NCBI GenBank assembly: GCA_015655255.1
Contig: JAATFJ010000038.1
Span: 1-5,605 of the forward strand
Direction of reading: 5' to 3'
Source of the DNA: Actinomycetales bacterium
GTDB lineage: Bacteria; Actinomycetota; Actinomycetes; Actinomycetales; Microbacteriaceae
DNA length: 5,605 bases
The stretch's first letter is position 1. Each line of letters opens with the position of its first letter. Below are positions 5,407 through 5,605 of this stretch, piece after piece. Below the pieces are notes generated by a model. The model had not been told where the DNA came from, searched no databases, and worked only from the letters and a program-made list of their open reading frames with translations. The translations under genes were made by a program, and so were the position numbers.

Positions 5407-5605
5407 TCAGAGAAGATTGGGTTCCCCGGGTTCGGTCGCATCGACCGGATAGTCGTATTTCTCCGCGATGTCCGCGAGCGCACCGGATGAGCGGATCTCC
5501 GCAATGTCCTCGTTGATCGCGTCGAGCAGGGATTCATTGGACTTGTTGACGGGGAAGTTCGTCTGGCCGATGTCGACTGTCGCCGGGATACGCTCGTCGG
5601 CCTCG
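5407..5605 (-). CDS. Extracellular solute-binding protein family 3 (polar amino acid type), C-terminal fragment
   Basis: The last 65 residues of a protein whose start lies beyond the right edge, read on the - strand with the stop TGA at 5409-5407. The fragment runs from EADERIP through FPVNKSNESLLDAIN, then EIRSSGALADIAEKY, and ends EPNLL. This is the characteristic C-terminal pattern of family 3 periplasmic or lipoprotein binding proteins of PAAT amino-acid importers: a beta strand ending in an (F/Y)-P-V-x-K-type block, a helix of the type LLDAINEDIAEI, then a small G-x-x-x-x-I-x-x-KY closing helix. In a Gram-positive host it would be a membrane-anchored lipoprotein outside the cell; the signal peptide is not in view. 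It lies directly upstream of the cyclodeaminase-like and oxidase genes on the same strand, so its ligand may be their substrate or a precursor. The ligand itself cannot be read from this part of the protein. Confidence 0.85.
   Translation of the reverse strand, partial: EADERIPATVDIGQTNFPVNKSNESLLDAINEDIAEIRSSGALADIAEKYDYPVDATEPGEPNLL

Noticed and set aside
3838..5490. The longest open frame in the window, 550 codons on the + strand, antisense to the oxidase and cyclodeaminase-like genes.
   Set aside because: It covers three well-supported - strand genes and an intergenic stem-loop, has no recognisable motif and no hydrophobic core pattern, and long antisense open frames are expected in GC-rich DNA.

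Overview
The window is GC-rich, gene-dense chromosomal DNA from a Gram-positive, high-GC bacterium. Codon third positions are mostly G or C, one gene starts with TTG, and several genes overlap or nearly touch. An actinobacterium fits best, and Microbacteriaceae or a related group is possible, but the sequence alone does not fix the genus. I see no rRNA, tRNA, CRISPR array, insertion sequence, attachment site or origin.

Left half (about 1-3008, + strand): the distal part of a branched-chain-amino-acid-type (HAAT/Liv) ABC importer operon. In order it holds the 3' end of permease livH, permease livM, ATPase livG and ATPase livF. The genes are tightly packed: the livM ribosome site overlaps the livH stop, livG starts at a TTG inside the end of livM, and livF starts in an ATGA overlap with livG. 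The substrate-binding protein is not in view. LivG is unusual in having both an N-terminal and an acidic C-terminal extension.

Right half (about 3022-5605, - strand): three genes read towards the Liv operon. From upstream to downstream they are the 3' end of a polar-amino-acid-type (family 3) extracellular solute-binding protein, an ornithine cyclodeaminase/mu-crystallin-fold protein, and a single-subunit FAD amine oxidase of the sarcosine oxidase/N-methyltryptophan oxidase family. A strong stem-loop sits between the binding-protein gene and the next gene. The two operons converge, with only 13 bases between the livF and oxidase stop codons.

Working together: the right-hand genes look like an uptake-and-oxidation module for an amino acid or amine. 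A binding protein would deliver the substrate, a flavin oxidase would make an imine, and an NAD(P)-fold protein of the ketimine reductase/cyclodeaminase superfamily would act on a related intermediate. The Liv system supplies a second, separate amino-acid-type uptake route. The most interesting points are that the oxidase has no cysteine at all, so it cannot carry the usual cysteinyl-FAD, and that its pocket residues differ from characterised relatives. The cyclodeaminase-like protein also seems to lack the usual catalytic aspartate loop. The true substrates cannot be read from this window.
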